From Bettongia penicillata ogilbyi (taxonomy: Eukaryota > Chordata > Mammalia > Diprotodontia > Potoroidae): a stretch of 64,000 bases of DNA. The DNA is taken from positions 2,052,215 through 2,116,214 of the forward strand of contig JAJHZJ010000268.1 in the NCBI GenBank assembly GCA_023548195.1, written 5' to 3'. Below, one piece after another: positions 1 through 10,071 of this stretch. Each line of letters opens with the position of its first letter. Position 1 is the first letter of the stretch. The notes beneath the pieces are model-generated. The model was not told where the DNA came from. It was given only the letters and a program-made list of their open reading frames with translations, and did not search any database. The translations under genes were made by a program, and so were the position numbers.

Positions 1-80
1 GTGACAAAATAATCCTAGATAATATTTACACAGCTCTCTATGGTTTTCAAAGTGTCTTCCTCACATGCCTGTGTTAAAGG

Positions 81-150
81 AATGTGGTATAGAAAAAAGA
101 GCACTGAGCTTGGAATGAAGAGACTCAGATCTCAGTCTGAGTACTAGTAT
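81..150 (+). repeat. MIR-like SINE fragment (weak)
   Basis: The text 'gtggtatag..aagagcactgagcttgga' resembles the 5' part of a therian MIR/CORE SINE. The CORE body is not recognisable afterwards, so this is a weak call. Between here and about 725 I see no gene or clear repeat. Confidence 0.3.
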
Positions 151-165
151 TCTAAGAAAGAACAT

Positions 166-725
166 TTGACTTAAATGAATTAAACCTGTTGAGCATCCCC
201 TGCCAAATCTTTTATTTCTCTGACTGGCAACTTGACATCTTCCTGTGTTTTGTGATGGGATTACAAGATTACCTTTCGAGTTAGATTACGATACCACAGG
301 GCTTGTATATGCTCTTTCTGGTCCCCCTATCATCTCCAGTTCCCTGGTGGTACTTCAAATCATGCTGTGAAGATGAAAAGGCAAATGAGAATCATGGAAC
401 AAGGGGAGAAAAATTCTATTCCATCAATATGACTTGGAAGACTGTCCCTTTGACCACTGTCCCTTTCAAAATATTTACTGTTTTCACTTGGTACCAGTTA
501 AGATGATTTGATGCTTTACTCTAAGAGAGAAAATTTTCACTTTTTAAACATATTCATTACCAAAAAAATGCTTTCATTGCATTCTTATTAACATATCAAC
601 AGCAAATTTAAGCTATAAAGATATCTAATCTCAGGAAAATACTTTTAAAGATCTGCTCAAAATGAAGGAAAAAGATAATTTTCTATAGTAATCCATGAAA
701 TACGTTGACATGCTTCTAGAGAATG
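166..725. other. No recognised feature
   Basis: AT-rich, low-CpG sequence with no convincing coding frame. The 67-codon frame at 303-506 has no motif, splice context or codon bias that I can support. Confidence 0.4.
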
Positions 726-925
726 AGCCAGTATGATTTAGTAGAAAGAATCATTAACTAAAACTTAAGGAGTTATGGGGCATTAACGGTGGTCTCAGCC
801 TGACTACTTACTACATATTTGAACACAGGGAAGTCACCGTATCTATTTGGACCTCAGTTTCTTAGTCATATTCTACGATTAGAGAATTAGAAAACATTTA
901 GAAAATAAATTTCAGTTGTCATTAT
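726..925 (+). mobile_element. MIR-type SINE, plus
   Basis: The order of parts matches a degraded MIR: 'tatgatttagtagaaagaat' head, 'cctgactacttactaca', 'gaagtcac', then 'tttggacctcagtttctta', which is the typical end of the CORE region. Confidence 0.5.
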
Positions 926-1712
926 GCTTGTCTCAGACATGTGGCAAATAATAAATTGTTAACTTAATGATTAAAAGCAAAGCAGCATCTTAGGGCAATT
1001 CTCATTTCTTTGTATGAACATTTTGGGGTTTTAATTTCCATCACAGACAGGGAAGAAGTCAACAGACTGTGTGATCAACTCAGAGAAGAGAATTCTATGG
1101 GTTGACCTGTTACTTGTCTTTAAAGATATGGCATATTTTGAGAAATCTGCCATTCTTTCAATAAAGCCTTCATTACATGCCTACACACCAGGCAATGCTC
1201 CAGGTGCCGAAAGCATTGCTACCGTCATTCAGACATTTCAGTTTGTAACAGTAAGCACCATGGCATACACAGGAGGCTTAGATCTGATTTTCTAAAAGGA
1301 AAGCAACTTTTGAGGGGTCAACAATCACCTTAATTAAACATATACAACCAACAGAAAAATACAAGCAGGTCCAACAGAGAGGGCTTCTAACTGTCTGACC
1401 ATAGACAATACATACATCATTACCAGAGAGAGAAGCACCAACACCTGGGTTTGCAAAGTGGGGTGGGGGAGATTCTTTACGGCTACTCAGAGTCTCATCT
1501 GGCATACGAACCTTCTTCCATAAACTAAGCCCCAAAGCAAAACCTTACCTCAGAGTTTATATACTCTTTCCAAGCCAGAGGGCACAACCCCTCATGATAC
1601 AGTGCCTCATTAGCAATCAGCAAAAGGTGTGAGTCTTTACAGAAAACCAGCCTTCCCTAATCTAGCCTCCCTCAACAGCCAAAGCAGGGAAAATTTTTTA
1701 ACTCCCATTACA
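926..1712. other. No recognised feature
   Basis: No clear repeat or gene. Short frames at 1071-1295 (+) and 1278-1535 (-) overlap on opposite strands and show no domain. Confidence 0.35.
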
Positions 1713-2264
1713 TAGTTTTATCCAACTCTTTGGGACCTGATTTGGGGTTTTCTTGGCAGAGATAAATATTGAAATGATCTGGGGCAGCTAGGTGGTACAG
1801 TGGATAGAGCACGAGTGAGCAGGACCTGAGTTCAAATCTCACCTCAGACACTTGACACTCACTAGCTGTGTGACCTTGGGCAAGTCACTTAACCCCTATT
1901 ACCTCATCCTGGGTCATCTTCAGTCATCCTTATGGATATCTGGTCACTGGATTCAGATGTCTCTGGAGGAGAAGTGAGGCTGGTGACCTGCACAGCCCTC
2001 CCTTACTCAAACCAAAGTCAAGTGCAAGTCATACCATTATTTCTCTGATGGCATGGTCTTTTTCAGGCAACAAAGGAAGAACACACACATTGAAGGGGTC
2101 TGCCATTTCCTTCTCCAGTTCATTTTACAGATAAGAAAACTGAGACAAATAAGGTTGTGTCTTGCCCAGAATCACACAGTTAGGATGTGTCTGAGGCTGA
2201 AACTGAACTCAGGTCTTCCCAATTCCAGGACCACTGTTCTATCCACTGCATCACCTAGCTCCAC
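1713..2264 (-). mobile_element. tRNA/CORE SINE, minus, split by a second SINE
   Basis: The left part (1713-1780) reads 'tttggggttttcttggcaga', the 3' tail of the common marsupial SINE on the minus strand. The body resumes at 2089 with 'ctgccatttccttctcc', then 'cttgcccagaatcacacag', 'tctgaggctgaaactgaac' and 'atccactgcatcacctagct', the SINE head in reverse. The two halves join cleanly once the inserted SINE at 1781-2088 is removed. Confidence 0.8.
1781..2088 (+). mobile_element. RTE-tailed tRNA/CORE SINE, plus, inside another SINE
   Basis: It starts with 'ggggcagctaggtggtacag', followed by 'gtggatagagcac', 'gagttcaaatctcacctcag' and 'gggcaagtcacttaacccc', a tRNA-derived head plus CORE region. 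It then runs into a distinct 3' half ending 'gatggcatggtctttttcag' and 'caacaaaggaagaacacaca', which resembles the 3' end of the RTE LINE at 22844-22895. It is flanked by an imperfect 13-bp target duplication: 1768-1780 attgaaatgatct and 2089-2101 attgaaggggtct. A second copy lies at 44980-45291. Confidence 0.85.
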
Positions 2265-2469
2265 AGATGTTAAGAGTGCAAAGACAAAAACAAAACAATC
2301 ATTGTTCTCAAGAAACTTATGGGGAGGGGACAATTTGAGGAATGTGAGGCAGAGGAACTAATAGCTGGGATAGAGAAGAGAGGAATCAGAGGAGTTTTCA
2401 GGAATGATTCTCGAATTTCAGAGTTTCTATTTTATCTTCCATACTTCCATTTTATCTAAAAGCATCAGT

Positions 2470-2750
2470 GCTCTACTAAAACTTACCAATGGCTCTCATT
2501 GCTCCTAAGAGAAAATACAAATTCCTCAGTTTGGAATTTAAAGCCCTGCAGTGTAGAGCCTAAACAGTATGACTGCAACATGTCTTTTATAGACTTATTT
2601 CCATGTAGTCCTCCTCACTCTTTTTCCCAAACTCAGAATTCTATTCCATGCCTGTAATAAACATCCCCCTCACCTGTATCTCAGAAGATTTCCTTTTTTT
2701 AAATAAGGTTCAACTGCTGTGCCACCTCCTCCGTGAATTCTTACCCGATC
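2470..2750 (+). mobile_element. L2-like LINE 3' fragment, plus (weak)
   Basis: Phrases such as 'aatggctctcattgctccta', 'gaatttaaagccctgcag' and 'tcttacccgatctccc' follow the order seen in the 3' coding end of mammalian LINE-2 ('short stretch of loop residues, shared C-terminal end, then UTR'). Divergence is high. Confidence 0.35.
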
Positions 2751-2762
2751 TCCCTAGTTTTT

Positions 2763-2965
2763 AGTAGGAGGTAGCTTGGTACAATATGGAAAGAGGAATC
2801 TGGGGTGGGGACACACAGAGCACGGGATCTGGAGTCAAATCTCTTCTCTGGTACGAAGTGTATCCCATAGTACTTTGACACTACGTATGATATTCAGCAT
2901 GTCAGTTAACTTTCCTGGGTCCCAGTTTTCATTATCTGTAAAGGTTGTTTCCGCCCCCCGAAAGA
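2763..2965 (+). mobile_element. MIR-type SINE, plus
   Basis: 'gagcacgggatctggagtca' is a MIR/SINE head, and 'gttaactttcctgggtccca' plus 'cattatctgtaaagg' mark the end of the CORE. The middle is poorly preserved. Confidence 0.5.
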
Positions 2966-3827
2966 TAATTAAGCTGACCAAGAATATTAATAGCCCATTT
3001 TTATATGTAAGCATAATCGGTATTTGGGGCATGTAAAACTTCAATCAGGTTTTTATAAAATGCCCCATATGCTCTGGATTTGATTTGCATTATCACATAT
3101 CAGAAGTGAATAAGATTGTATATTAAACTCTCACCACTAGAAATTGCTACTTTTCTTTGCACTCATTAACAAGGTCATTCTTTGTGTAATTTTCTAAAAT
3201 GAAGCCACTTCAAGTTATATGAACTATCTCCAGATTATCAAAACTTATGGGGACATTTTCAGCATGTTTTATTTATATACCAAATAATGATCAGTGGCTC
3301 CAATTTTTTTCATCTTTAAGAAATGCTCTCTTTTTTATGATTTGCCCAACTATTTCAAGATACATAAGCTACTTTTATTTGAAAAGTCAAAGACCTTTAA
3401 GGTGAGTATTTGATTAATAAATATACATTAGAAACATAAAAAATGGCAATTATCCTGTATTTGCCCATCTCTTTACATGTCAAAAAACAAAACAAAATAA
3501 AAGACTGTCTTTACTATCTTTATTTTTATTTTACTATCTTAGAACAGTGTCTTAAACTTAGTAGGAATTTAAAAAATGGTGAATTTAATCAATGGTTAAA
3601 TGAATTTAATCAATGGTTAAATTTGTTTTATTTCCTTATATTCAAGCATATATACTTACTATGTATTAGGAAATGAGTCATTGAAGTGCATTGTTAGGGC
3701 GCTGATTCCTTTTGAGTCCCAGAGCCTATCCATCTCATACCTGACCAAGAATACCTTCCTTTACCTCCTTAACAGGTGTTCGTCCAGCTTGCAGACCTCT
3801 CCTGAGAGGAAACCACTTCATCCTGGG
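2966..3827. other. No gene; one short tandem duplication
   Basis: AT-rich sequence without a recognised repeat. At 3580-3621 a 21-bp unit beginning tgaatttaatc is present twice in perfect tandem. A 77-codon frame crosses it but shows no domain. Confidence 0.4.
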
Positions 3828-4041
3828 AAGACTATTAACCATTTGGACAGCTCTAAATGTTAAGAAATTTATATTTCATTGAGCCAAAATTTGGCTTTCT
3901 GCAACTTGAACATTCTGACAATCATTCTAGAGGAAACATATCTATAAGAAAAACCACAATAATCAGATCATAAAGCAAATCTCAGTGAATTCTTAGGGTC
4001 ATTCATTAAAGTAATCAAGCTTGTTGATTCAATATACTGAC
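3828..4041 (-). repeat. CR1/L3-like LINE segment, direct copy 1
   Basis: 'tggacagctctaaatgttaa' followed by 'cattgagccaaaatttggct' and 'ctgcaacttgaac' reads as the reverse of a CR1/L3 3' region. The same segment, including the less typical part 'aatcagatcataaag' and 'ctcagtgaattct', occurs again at 5061-5262 in the same direction, so the two copies share more than the family core. Confidence 0.5.
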
Positions 4042-4124
4042 TAGTCAGGTTTGGACACTGTATTTAACTAATTAGTTGGCAGGTCCTGAACTAAGTCCCT
4101 ATGCTGGTTAAGCCTATAGTAGTA

Positions 4125-5060
4125 ATCAGTTCAATTCAATTCAACAAATATCAATTTGATTCTTAATACGCTCAAGGGATCCTAGAAATTAACAATGAGA
4201 GAAAGTAAGAAAGGAAAAAAAAGAAAGAAGGGAAGGGATGAAGGCAGGAAAAGAAGAAAAGAAGGGATGAAGAAGGGGAGAATGGGAGAAAGTAAAGAAA
4301 AGAAGGAAGGAAAGAAAGAAGAGAGGAAGGAAAAAAGGATGGAAGGGAAAAAGGAAGAAAGGAGAGAGGAAGGAAGGAAAGAAGAGAGGAAGAATAAAAC
4401 AGCTCCTGCTTTCAAGGTTTTCCATTCTGCTTGTGGGAAATGAGAGGTTTAAAACATGTATATGGCTAACTGTAAAACAAGGCAGGAAATAATGAAGAAA
4501 AAAGGAGATATTAGACAAAATAATCTAGAAATACTTGAAAAAGACAGAGCATTATTATTTCAGGATGATCAAAGTAGGCCAAACGGAAGAGTCTTAAAGG
4601 GAGAAAGGAATATGTGAGGCAGAGGGATGTTAAGTAATATATTCTTCCAAGGGATGGCTTTGCACAGTGCCTAGCACATAACAGGTACTCAATGTGTGTT
4701 GAATAAATGGATGGTGGAGAGATGGCACATATAGCTGAGGTAATACCTGAATCTTGAAGAAAAATAAAAAAGTTGAAAGGTGCTGAGAGAAGCATACTCT
4801 ATATATAGGGAGATGATTTGCACAAATTTGTAGAAATGGGAAATAGAAAGTCAAGTTTAAGAACTCTGGTTTGTCTGGAACACAGAATACATGAAAAGGA
4901 ATCATGGGAAATGAGGATGCAAAGGTAGATGGCAACCAGATTGTGAATAGTTTCCTGAAAGACAACTGGGTATAGGAAGATGGGTGGGGAGGCATTAAAA
5001 TCACTGGGTTGTTGCTGTTTTTAGGCAAGGGAGTGACATTATTAGATAGGTACCTTCAGA
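4125..5060 (-). mobile_element. L2-like LINE, minus, decayed
   Basis: 'attcaacaaatatcaatttg' near the left edge matches the reversed 3' terminus of L2. Further right, 'agattgtgaatagtttcctg' and 'aagggagtgacatt' match the L2 minus pattern seen in the better copies at 18.2 and 39.2 kb. It is interrupted by a purine tract (4193-4396). A short plus-oriented stretch, 'gtgcctagcacataacaggt' (4660-4710), looks like the 3' end of a different L2. Confidence 0.4.
4193..4396. repeat. Purine-rich low-complexity tract (GAAA/GGAA)n
   Basis: About 200 bp consisting almost only of A and G on the plus strand. The Lys/Glu/Arg-rich plus-strand frame and the Ser/Phe/Leu-rich minus-strand frames across it are consequences of composition, not genes. 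Confidence 0.9.
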
Positions 5061-5262
5061 AGATTGTTAACTTTTTTGGACAGCTTTGTTAGGAAACTTA
5101 TAATTTATTGATTTAAAATCTGACTCTGCAAATTGAACTTTTTAAATAATCACTCTGGAGAGAAAATATCTATGAGAAAAAGCACAATAATCAAATCATA
5201 AAGGAATCTCAGTGAATTCTCAGGATCATTCATTATAGTAATCTCAACTTATTGACTTACCA
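5061..5262 (-). repeat. CR1/L3-like LINE segment, direct copy 2
   Basis: It reads 'tttggacagctttgttagga', 'ctgcaaattgaac', 'aatcaaatcataaag', 'ctcagtgaattctcagg' and 'tcattcattatagtaatct', collinear with 3828-4041. The two copies lie about 1.0 kb apart on either side of the decayed L2. Confidence 0.5.
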
Positions 5263-5409
5263 AAATAAAAAAAAAAATGAAATGGACTTAATTGAAGGAG
5301 GAGACGTTGGGGTTAGAGCAAAAGAAGAACATGCTGAACTATGCGGAAATTAAACCCTGCATTGGGCAAACCAGGGAAGTCTGAGGGGCTTTCAACTCTA
5401 ATCAATGAT

Positions 5410-5550
5410 GATGAGACAAGGGCCCAGATAGCCACTTACATTTATTTAGCTCTTTAAGGTTTGAAAAGCACCTTTCTGCCAAGAACCTTATAATTCAGGT
5501 AGTGAAGGAATCATGCCTTCCCACTGCGGAGAGAATCAATGTGATTTATC
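5410..5550 (-). mobile_element. MIR fragment, minus
   Basis: 'acatttatttagctctttaa' and 'ggtttgaaaagcacctt' match the reversed 3' end of MIR. The body is lost. Confidence 0.45.
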
Positions 5551-5627
5551 CAGCCTCAATAAGAAAACAGACAATTCTCTCTCCTGAAAAGTTAAGCTAT
5601 TCACCTGACTAAAATTTGCTGAGAGAG

Positions 5628-5854
5628 AGTGAAGTGGTTCAGTGGGGAGAACGCAGAGCCTGGAGAACTCAGACACATACTAGCTGTGTGATCCTGGGCA
5701 AGTCACTTAACTTCTGTTTACCCCCATCCTTTGGAGAAGGAAATGACAAACCAATATGGTATCTTTGCTAAGAAAACCTCATGGACGATACTGGCCTAGT
5801 GTGGCTCACGGAGATATGAAGAGGTAGACAAAACTGAATGACTGTACAAAAAGT
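5628..5854 (+). mobile_element. tRNA/CORE SINE, plus
   Basis: Head 'agtggttcagtgg', body 'ctagctgtgtgatcctgggc' and 'aagtcacttaac', then the marsupial tail 'ggagaaggaaatgacaaacc', 'tatctttgctaagaaaacct' and 'aaaactgaatgactgtacaa'. This is the same family as 62722-62976. Confidence 0.8.
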
Positions 5855-5874
5855 AGTTGAGCGAACAAGAGCGA

Positions 5875-6063
5875 TTCCCAGAATCCTGGATCTAAAGCTG
5901 TAAGGGAGTTCAGAGGTCAGCTAATCTAACCTCCAACAAATCCAGCCCAAAGTGGTGAAATTACTCATCCGAAGTCACCCAAGTAGTAAGAATCAGACTC
6001 AGGATTTGAAGCCAGGCCTTTTTCCTCCAAAGTAAAGGCCTTTTCAGTGAACCATGCTGCTCC
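5875..6063 (-). mobile_element. MIR-type SINE, minus
   Basis: 'ggtcagctaatctaacctcc', 'gaagtcacccaagtagtaag' and 'aggatttgaagccaggcctt' follow the reversed MIR order, ending near 'ccatgctgctcc'. Confidence 0.65.
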
Positions 6064-7505
6064 TTAAAGTTTCTTCCAGATACATGATTCCTTGGCTCTG
6101 AAATTTTAGCAGCAAAATGTTCCGTGCTTTTTCCTCTCGTTTTACATAAGTGTTACAATCTACGAATTTTCATTAGTGAGGACATTTAACTTACCGTGAT
6201 CAATCAACCAAATCAAAAATTATAGTAACAGATCTCTATTAACAAATCCACTGGGAATGCAGTTCTTTCATAACAAATCTGGCTAAGTTAGAAAGAATGA
6301 CACAAAAATGATACATCTTGACAAACGGAGCTATTGGCTGCACAGTTAAGGACTGGTACCAAAATACCTCTGGCACATGGCTTTCATAGGTTAAGCAAGG
6401 CATGGTAATGACATCTTCCAAGGTTGCCTTTGGTATTTCTACCCTCCCTTTCACTTCAAGTGTCTAAATTTCTCCCACTCTTTTTAACCACTCTCTCTTA
6501 TCTGAACTAGAAATGATCCATTAGTTATTTGCATAGATTTGCCTGATTGGCTGATTATACTTCATGGTAAATGAATTTTAGTCAATGTACTTTAACTTAC
6601 CAAGTATTTGCATTTTTAAGACTTTTTCCTCCAGACTGTGAAAGGAAAATATTTTTCCTTTGACAAAGGAATTATATAAGTGAAGGAAGGAAATATGATG
6701 GGGAACAAGTATACCCCTAAAATCACATCAGTACTTCTTGAAAGTCCAGCTTTGAAGGTAAACAGTGGCAAGAGAAAACTCAAACAGAAGCAGGGATACA
6801 TTTTCTGGCTTTGAAAATATGAAGCATAAATCCTTTTTTAAAAGAAATTCATGTTCCAAATTACAAAAAAAAAGAATATAATTATTTTCAGCCAAAAGAA
6901 AAGTCTGTAGTAGCAGATTTTTCCTCTTTCTTTTCTTTCTTTCTTTTTTTTTTTTTTAAGAAGGAGAGACAGGAGAAAAAAAAAGAAAGGAGAAGACTGC
7001 AGAGATAGCTGAGGACAAAAGAAACAGTAATTATTTGAAAAAAGATTCCATTATCATGTCTCTTGTCTATTGAGAACACAAGCACTGCAGGCGACCCATT
7101 CATGTGTTATGTAACTGTTCACTTTTTAAAACTTTCATTGTTATCTTTTTAAAGTAAGGTTAACCATACAGTGTTTTAAGGAAATGGAAAAATACAATCT
7201 TTTATCTTTGAAAATATCTTCCTCTATAGTTTTTGCCAAAGTAATAGCCAGCCTATCACTAGAAGTGCTGACAGTGTGAATACTTTGACTCATATGTAAG
7301 GTGCACATACTAGTTAGAGAAGAAAATGTGATAAAAAATATCTATATTTTAAAAGATAATTTAGAGGTAAATTTAATAATAAATTCAGCATAAATGTACA
7401 ATGTACTATTAATACCCTACCTCAAGTACCCCTTCTCTCCGCTGTCTAACAATTCCAGCCAATACTTGATTCCTTTCTCTCTGTTGAACTACTGCCTTAT
7501 TTCTT
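6064..7505. other. No gene; low-complexity patches only
   Basis: No recognised repeat family. A T-rich/CT-rich patch at about 6925-6958 is followed by a GA-rich one to about 7000. Minus-strand frames at 6239-6454 and 6888-7103 have no domains and the latter is driven by the low-complexity patch. Confidence 0.4.
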
Positions 7506-7509
7506 TTAG

Positions 7510-7625
7510 AAAATAGACTTGGAATTAGAGGACGTAGGTTCTAATGCTACCTCTGCTATTTATCCTCTGTGTGACTGTGAGTAACCTCTGTGCCCCTGTT
7601 TCCACATCTGTAAAATAAAGTGATT
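7510..7625 (+). mobile_element. MIR-type SINE, plus
   Basis: 'gacttggaattagaggacgt', 'ctctgtgtgactgtgagtaa' and 'tgtttccacatctgtaaaat' are the successive MIR parts. Confidence 0.6.
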
Positions 7626-7679
7626 TGAATATCCATTTGCAATAGATAGCATTGAGTCACCAACTAGGTCATAAGAAAG

Positions 7680-7765
7680 CAGAGTCTGAGTCCCATCCTG
7701 CTTCTGTTTATTTTTTTCCCCCACAGTACTAAATACATAGGAAGCATTTAATAGGCACTTTTTTT
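7680..7765 (+). mobile_element. L2 3'-end-like fragment, plus
   Basis: 'agtactaaatacataggaag' plus 'catttaataggcac' resembles the L2 3' terminus ('agtgcctagcacatagtagg' type). Short and degraded. Confidence 0.35.
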
Positions 7766-8015
7766 TCCTTATATGAAAGGAGGAATAAAATCAGAATAAC
7801 AGTAAATAGATTTATAGGGTATTCCAAAATTCTTAATGCAATTTTAAAGTTAAATAACTTCAGAAACAGATATGCTATGGAGTGGACAAAAAAACTAAAT
7901 GATTTAATTTTTAAATAATATTGAAGTTTCTTCTTAAGATTTAACATAATCAATGTCTAGTGCTATATATCACTCTCATCTACTTTCAAACTTTATAAAA
8001 AAAACTTATCAGCTG

Positions 8016-8237
8016 TTACTCAGTGAGTGAAAGGATTACATTTGTAAGCCTAGCCTTAAAATAATCCAAAGAATGAGGTTCTGATGCATAAACAAAAGTT
8101 TTAACATGACCCCACATGCAAAAGCTTAATAAAGACAGATCCGGGGACTGAGGTGCCGAGCTGGACCAGTCCTGTGGTCCAAAAAACTGACATCTAGAAA
8201 TTCTTCTGCAATTCCTGTGTCTAATGAAAGATGCCAT
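8016..8237 (-). pseudogene. Tc1/mariner-like transposase C-terminal fragment
   Basis: A 73-residue minus-strand frame includes SAPQSPDLSLLSFCMWGHVK. This matches the '(W)P-x-SPDLxPLDFxLWGxxK' block that surrounds the last catalytic acidic residue in Tc1/mariner DDE transposases, and is followed by a YASEPHSLDYFKARLTNVI-type C-terminal helix. Upstream, CQFFGPQDWSSSA resembles the preceding 'FPGRWIGRRG' type stretch. Only the C-terminal end survives; the first catalytic residues and the DNA-binding domain are not seen. The upstream part (minus strand, 8127-8237) is repeated inverted at 10150-10281, where reading continues for a few residues before stopping. It is old and inactive. The exact family is uncertain. 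Confidence 0.7.
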
Positions 8238-8335
8238 GTCTTATTAAAATGAAAATTTTTAATTAATTATTAAAATGTCTGAAAACTAAAGAAGAGTAAG
8301 AGAAATTTAAGTAATTATTCTTTCAAGTGATTTTT
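8127..8335 (-). repeat. Inverted repeat arm A (mariner-derived)
   Basis: This arm pairs with the reverse complement of 10072-10281. Shared blocks include 'gactgaggtgccgagctgga', 'ctgacatctagaaa', 'tctaatgaaagat', 'aattaattattaaaatgtct' and 'ttctttcaagtgattttt'. By eye, mismatches are few and there are some small gaps. It covers the transposase fragment and its 3' flank. Confidence 0.85.
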
Positions 8336-8424
8336 ATAAGTTTGTAGCATTTATACTTTCTAAATTATTCAAGTTTAAAACTAAACCAAGACTTTTGGGA
8401 CAATAATTCTTTAAGAAATATTGT

Positions 8425-8628
8425 TTACATATATTATTTCATTTTATCCTCACAATAGCCCTGGTGGACAAGTGATCTCATTCTCTTCATTTGCAGAGGA
8501 GGAAACTGAGGCAGAGAGAGGGTAAGTGATTTGTCCAGCATCAGAAAGCTAGTAAGCTTCTGAGCCAAGATTCAACCTCAGGCATTCTGACGCCAAGTCC
8601 TGAGTCCAATGTGCTAGACCACCCCCAT
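8425..8628 (-). mobile_element. MIR-type SINE, minus
   Basis: 'tttcattttatcctcacaat', 'aggaggaaactgaggcagag', 'agcatcagaaagctagtaag' and 'gtgctagaccaccccc' are the reversed MIR parts in order. Confidence 0.75.
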
Positions 8629-8782
8629 GACTCTAAAATGATCTCCTTTTTCTAAGGGTAGTGGGAAACAGAAACTGGGGGGAACCATAGGAAGGGAATA
8701 ATAGGATGTAGGACACTGGCTAGATATAGGCCTAGAGAAAATAAAGTAGCACATGGGGAGATGGATAGAAAGAACCAAATAT

Positions 8783-8901
8783 TACTATGATAAGGAGTAC
8801 AACTACCACTAACATTACTACTGCTGTTACTAGTGGTAGTATTAATACTACTAGTACTAGTACTACTACTACTAGTACTACTACTACTACTACTACTACA
8901 C
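8783..8901. repeat. (TAC)n/(GTA)n microsatellite, partly palindromic
   Basis: Imperfect TAC repeats containing 'actagtactagtac' blocks that are self-complementary. The Val-rich minus-strand frame at 8732-8947 is its translation and is not a gene. Confidence 0.9.
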
Positions 8902-8920
8902 CACCACTACTATTTTGTTT

Positions 8921-9157
8921 TTGTTTATTCATTCCAGTTGTAACCAATTTTTCATGACCCTATCTGGGGTTTTCTTGATAATCATACTGAAGCATTTTCT
9001 TTCTCTGACTCAGTTTACAGATGAGGAAACTGAAGAAAACAAGGTTAAATGACTTGCTCAGGGTCACACAGCTAGTAAGTATCTGAGGCTGGATTTGAAC
9101 TCTAATCTTCTTGACTCCAGACCTGGCACTCTCTCCACTGTACCACCTAGTCACCCA
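8921..9157 (-). mobile_element. tRNA/CORE SINE, minus
   Basis: It starts with the tail 'catgaccctatctggggttt', then 'gatgaggaaactgaagaaaa', 'cagggtcacacagctagtaa' and 'ctccactgtaccacctagtc'. Nearly full length. Confidence 0.8.
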
Positions 9158-9194
9158 CCATCATTACTACTACTATTACTATTTCTATGTATGA

Positions 9195-9410
9195 TATAAT
9201 GCTTTTGAACTTTATAAATATTAACTCATTTTATCTTCATGACAATCCTGAGAGGTAGGTGTCATTATCATAATCCATTTTACTCATCAGGAAACAGAAA
9301 CAGAAGTTAAGCAACTTCCCTTGGAGACACAGTTTATATCAGAGACCAAATTCGAACTCAGATCTTTCTGATAACATATCTAGAGCTCTATCTACTGCAC
9401 CACCTATCTC
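9195..9410 (-). mobile_element. MIR-type SINE, minus (segment B)
   Basis: MIR in reverse: 'aactttataaatattaactc', 'attatcataatccattttac', 'gaagttaagcaacttccctt', 'agagaccaaattcgaactc', ending 'ctactgcaccacctatctc'. Part of it (9211-9359) is far more similar to 10292-10446 inverted than two independent MIRs would be, including the unusual 'gagacacagtttatatcaga'. Confidence 0.8.
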
Positions 9411-9524
9411 TCCCTTAGGGCATTGTTTCATGCTAAACTCCCTTTTAAACACCAAGGTGAGAATTAAGGTCAGTAACAATATAAGATTATTTTTTTAAAA
9501 TCTTTCTTAATAGGACTAGCATTT

Positions 9525-9660
9525 GTCTTAATTCTTTTAGTCTCAGTTTCCCCATTTGTAAAACAGAGGATAATAACATTTGTTTGATCTATACTTATAT
9601 TACTGAATTCCTGTGAGAAAAGGACTTGTACTATATAAATCTTGAAAACATGGGAAGGAT
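9525..9660 (+). mobile_element. MIR 3' half, plus
   Basis: 'gtctcagtttccccatttgt', 'aaaacagaggataataacat', then 'gtactatataaatcttgaaa' match the MIR 3' half. Confidence 0.6.
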
Positions 9661-9844
9661 GATAATACTGATGAAGGCGATGATGATCTCTTGTGGTCAG
9701 TGATGCCACACTGATTTCCTTGGCATAGAAGTACCTTCTGTGTTTCTGTGTTTATTGTTCATAAGATCTTAGGATTACACAATGTCAGAAATTCAAAGGA
9801 TGTTAAAAATCAGGGAAAGACCTCCTACAGAAGGTGGAATTTGA

Positions 9845-10015
9845 ATAGACTCTTAACCTCACATGTACAATCAAAATAAAATTACTTACCTTCCCAAGGA
9901 GAGTGTATGTGTGGGAGGCAGGGAGAGAATTTGAATTCAAACTCTTAAAATGATTATTAAAAATAGTTTTACAAGTAATTGAAAAATATTAAGATAAATA
10001 AAATTTTATATTTTT
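9845..10015 (+). mobile_element. L1/HAL1 3' end, plus
   Basis: 'acttaccttcccaaggagag', 'gggaggcagggagagaattt', 'gaattcaaactcttaaaat' and an A/T-rich tail 'gataaataaaattttatat' match the 3' terminus of the L1/HAL1 family seen at 51191-51300 (reverse) and 58440-58550. It sits about 60 bp left of inverted arm A'. Confidence 0.65.
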
Positions 10016-10071
10016 AAAAAATTAAGAGTCTTACAAGAAACTAGTAATTGGAGATGAAAAAAATTGTAGCC

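Noticed and set aside
2053..2361. 102-codon plus frame
   Set aside because: It lies across the junction of two SINEs and carries SINE-derived sequence only.
4182..4518. Overlapping frames rich in Ser/Phe/Leu (minus) and Lys/Glu/Arg (plus)
   Set aside because: They come from the purine tract at 4193-4396; composition explains them.
5628..5854. tRNA-like A/B-box head of SINEs as a tRNA gene
   Set aside because: All such heads continue into CORE sequence and a SINE tail; no cloverleaf with an anticodon stem was found.
8732..8947. Minus frame rich in Val, membrane-protein-like
   Set aside because: Translation of the (TAC)n repeat.
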